From an uncultured Granulosicoccus sp. (GTDB lineage: Bacteria; Pseudomonadota; Gammaproteobacteria; Granulosicoccales; Granulosicoccaceae), in NCBI GenBank assembly GCA_947499955.1, contig CANMQI010000022.1, positions 23,691 to 87,690 of the forward strand: a stretch of DNA of 64,000 bases, in the 5' to 3' direction. The number at the start of each line of letters is the position of its first letter. Position 1 is the stretch's first letter. The position numbers were made by a program, and so were the translations under genes. Shown piece after piece: positions 63,538 through 64,000 of the stretch. The notes under the pieces were generated by a model. It had not been told where the DNA came from. It worked only from the letters and a program-made list of their open reading frames with translations, and ran no database searches.

Positions 63538-64000
63538 TCAAGGTTCGGACTCCCTGTTGTCAGGAATGTCCGCCGACGAGTCGGAAGTGGTCTCGTCAGA
63601 CTTATCCGGTTGTGCCTCTACTGACTCAATGACAGTCTCGTCATGAAGCGTCTCGCCTCTCTCTATACTCGACGAATCAGTCACTTCATCAGAATCAACA
63701 GACACGGCTGACACTTCTCGCTCAGTGAAATCCTTGCCGGACGATGAATCAGCTTCATCACCTTGCTGGCTTTCGACTTCATGCGACTCGGACACTTCCA
63801 GTGAGGGTTCAACTGCAGACTGATCATCAAACGGTGCATCACTCACATCACCTTGCTGAACTTCTACTTCAGGTGACGCAGATACTTCCAGTGTTTGCTC
63901 AACTGCAGACTCATCGTCAGACAGTGCATCACTCACATCACCTTGCTGAACTTCTACTTCAGGTGACGCAGATACTTCCAGTGTTTGCTCAACTGCAGAC
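63538..64000 (-). CDS. Acidic 30-residue-repeat protein, partial (start beyond the window)
   Basis: The minus-strand frame is open from the right edge down to a TGA at 63538, at least 153 codons. The sequence is extremely acidic and rich in Ser/Glu/Asp/Val, with a 30-residue repeat of the form SAVEQTLEVSASPEVEVQQG... ending in DVSDALSDDE. The C-terminal part loses the repeat (DKSDETTSDSSADIPDNRES). No N-terminus, so localisation is unknown. It is in the same frame as the PEV protein across a single stop. Confidence 0.6.
   Translation of the reverse strand, partial: SAVEQTLEVSASPEVEVQQGDVSDALSDDESAVEQTLEVSASPEVEVQQGDVSDAPFDDQSAVEPSLEVSESHEVESQQGDEADSSSGKDFTEREVSAVSVDSDEVTDSSSIERGETLHDETVIESVEAQPDKSDETTSDSSADIPDNRESEP
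63751..64000. repeat. 90-bp tandem repeats, cut by the window edge
   Basis: Period 90 bp: the blocks starting at 63841 and 63931 are nearly identical (the 50 bp at 63861-63910 recur at 63951-64000), and a diverged copy starts at 63751. Further copies probably continue outside the window. Confidence 0.85.

Noticed and set aside
63538..63540. Selenocysteine or programmed readthrough at the TGA
   Set aside because: No SECIS-like hairpin or selenoprotein family pattern seen; a nonsense mutation or two genes is simpler.

Overview
The window reads as a chromosomal segment of a Gram-negative gammaproteobacterium with a GC-rich genome (mid-50s percent by eye). Outer-membrane machinery (TamA/TamB, a trimeric-type porin, lipoproteins), EF-P with EpmA, HtpX, HflKC, DksA, a DapC/DapD lysine pathway and the dksA-gluQ-cbrX-cbrA-cbrB order known from Pseudomonas all point there. 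The gene set is not that of an enteric or of Pseudomonas itself. A marine or environmental lineage is my guess, not a demonstration. I saw no tRNA, rRNA, insertion sequence, prophage or CRISPR array.

Layout. 1-5.3 kb: a partial gene, a lipoprotein, a leftward operon of three oxidoreductases (LLM monooxygenase, SDR, zinc-free quinone-type ADH), a 760-bp gap with a small tandem repeat, and a small exported protein with a clear terminator. 5.3-10.1 kb: prmB divergent from a Sco copper chaperone and psd, then a leftward efp-epmA-(HExxH protein) operon whose last gene runs tail-to-tail into psd. 10.2-15.3 kb: htpX, parC, pgi. 15.6-24.6 kb: a PlsB-like acyltransferase, an orphan CHASE histidine kinase, and tamA-tamB. 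24.8-28.3 kb: an orphan membrane-anchored TAXI protein and hflK-hflC. 28.4-33.3 kb: a DUF1415 protein divergent from dapC-dapD, then an oxyR-like regulator divergent from dps with an OxyR-type operator between them, then yffB. 33.4-36.0 kb: yoaA-tsaB. 36.1-40.9 kb: an accessory surface block (a thrombospondin-type-3 protein with a C-terminal sorting-like tail, an OmpA-like lipoprotein, another lipoprotein, an unrecognised 468-residue protein and a TylF-type methyltransferase). 40.9-45.4 kb: guaB-guaA and xseA. 45.6-53.8 kb: dksA (with an unusual long Lys/Ala/Ser-rich tail), gluQ, cbrX, cbrA, cbrB and acs. 53.8-55.4 kb: msrB plus a TlpA-like redoxin, divergent from an Smr-domain gene. 55.4-59.1 kb: a CDP-glucose-derived sugar cassette. 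59.1-62.6 kb: an EamA transporter, an ExoD-like protein, an FMN reductase and a porin. 62.8-64 kb: two acidic repeat proteins in the same frame, one with 24 tandem 9-bp units, the other with 90-bp repeats and cut by the window edge.

How the parts work together. dksA through acs looks like a carbon/nutrient control block, with CbrAB next to its likely target acs. However, the CbrB here has lost every catalytic motif of the sigma-54 ATPase domain, so it cannot work as the Pseudomonas protein does. oxyR/dps form a peroxide-defence pair, but the OxyR lacks the second redox cysteine. The efp operon carries a third gene with an HExxHW motif resembling the EF-P hydroxylase EpmC. These three departures from textbook systems, plus the surface block and the repeat proteins, are the most interesting content.
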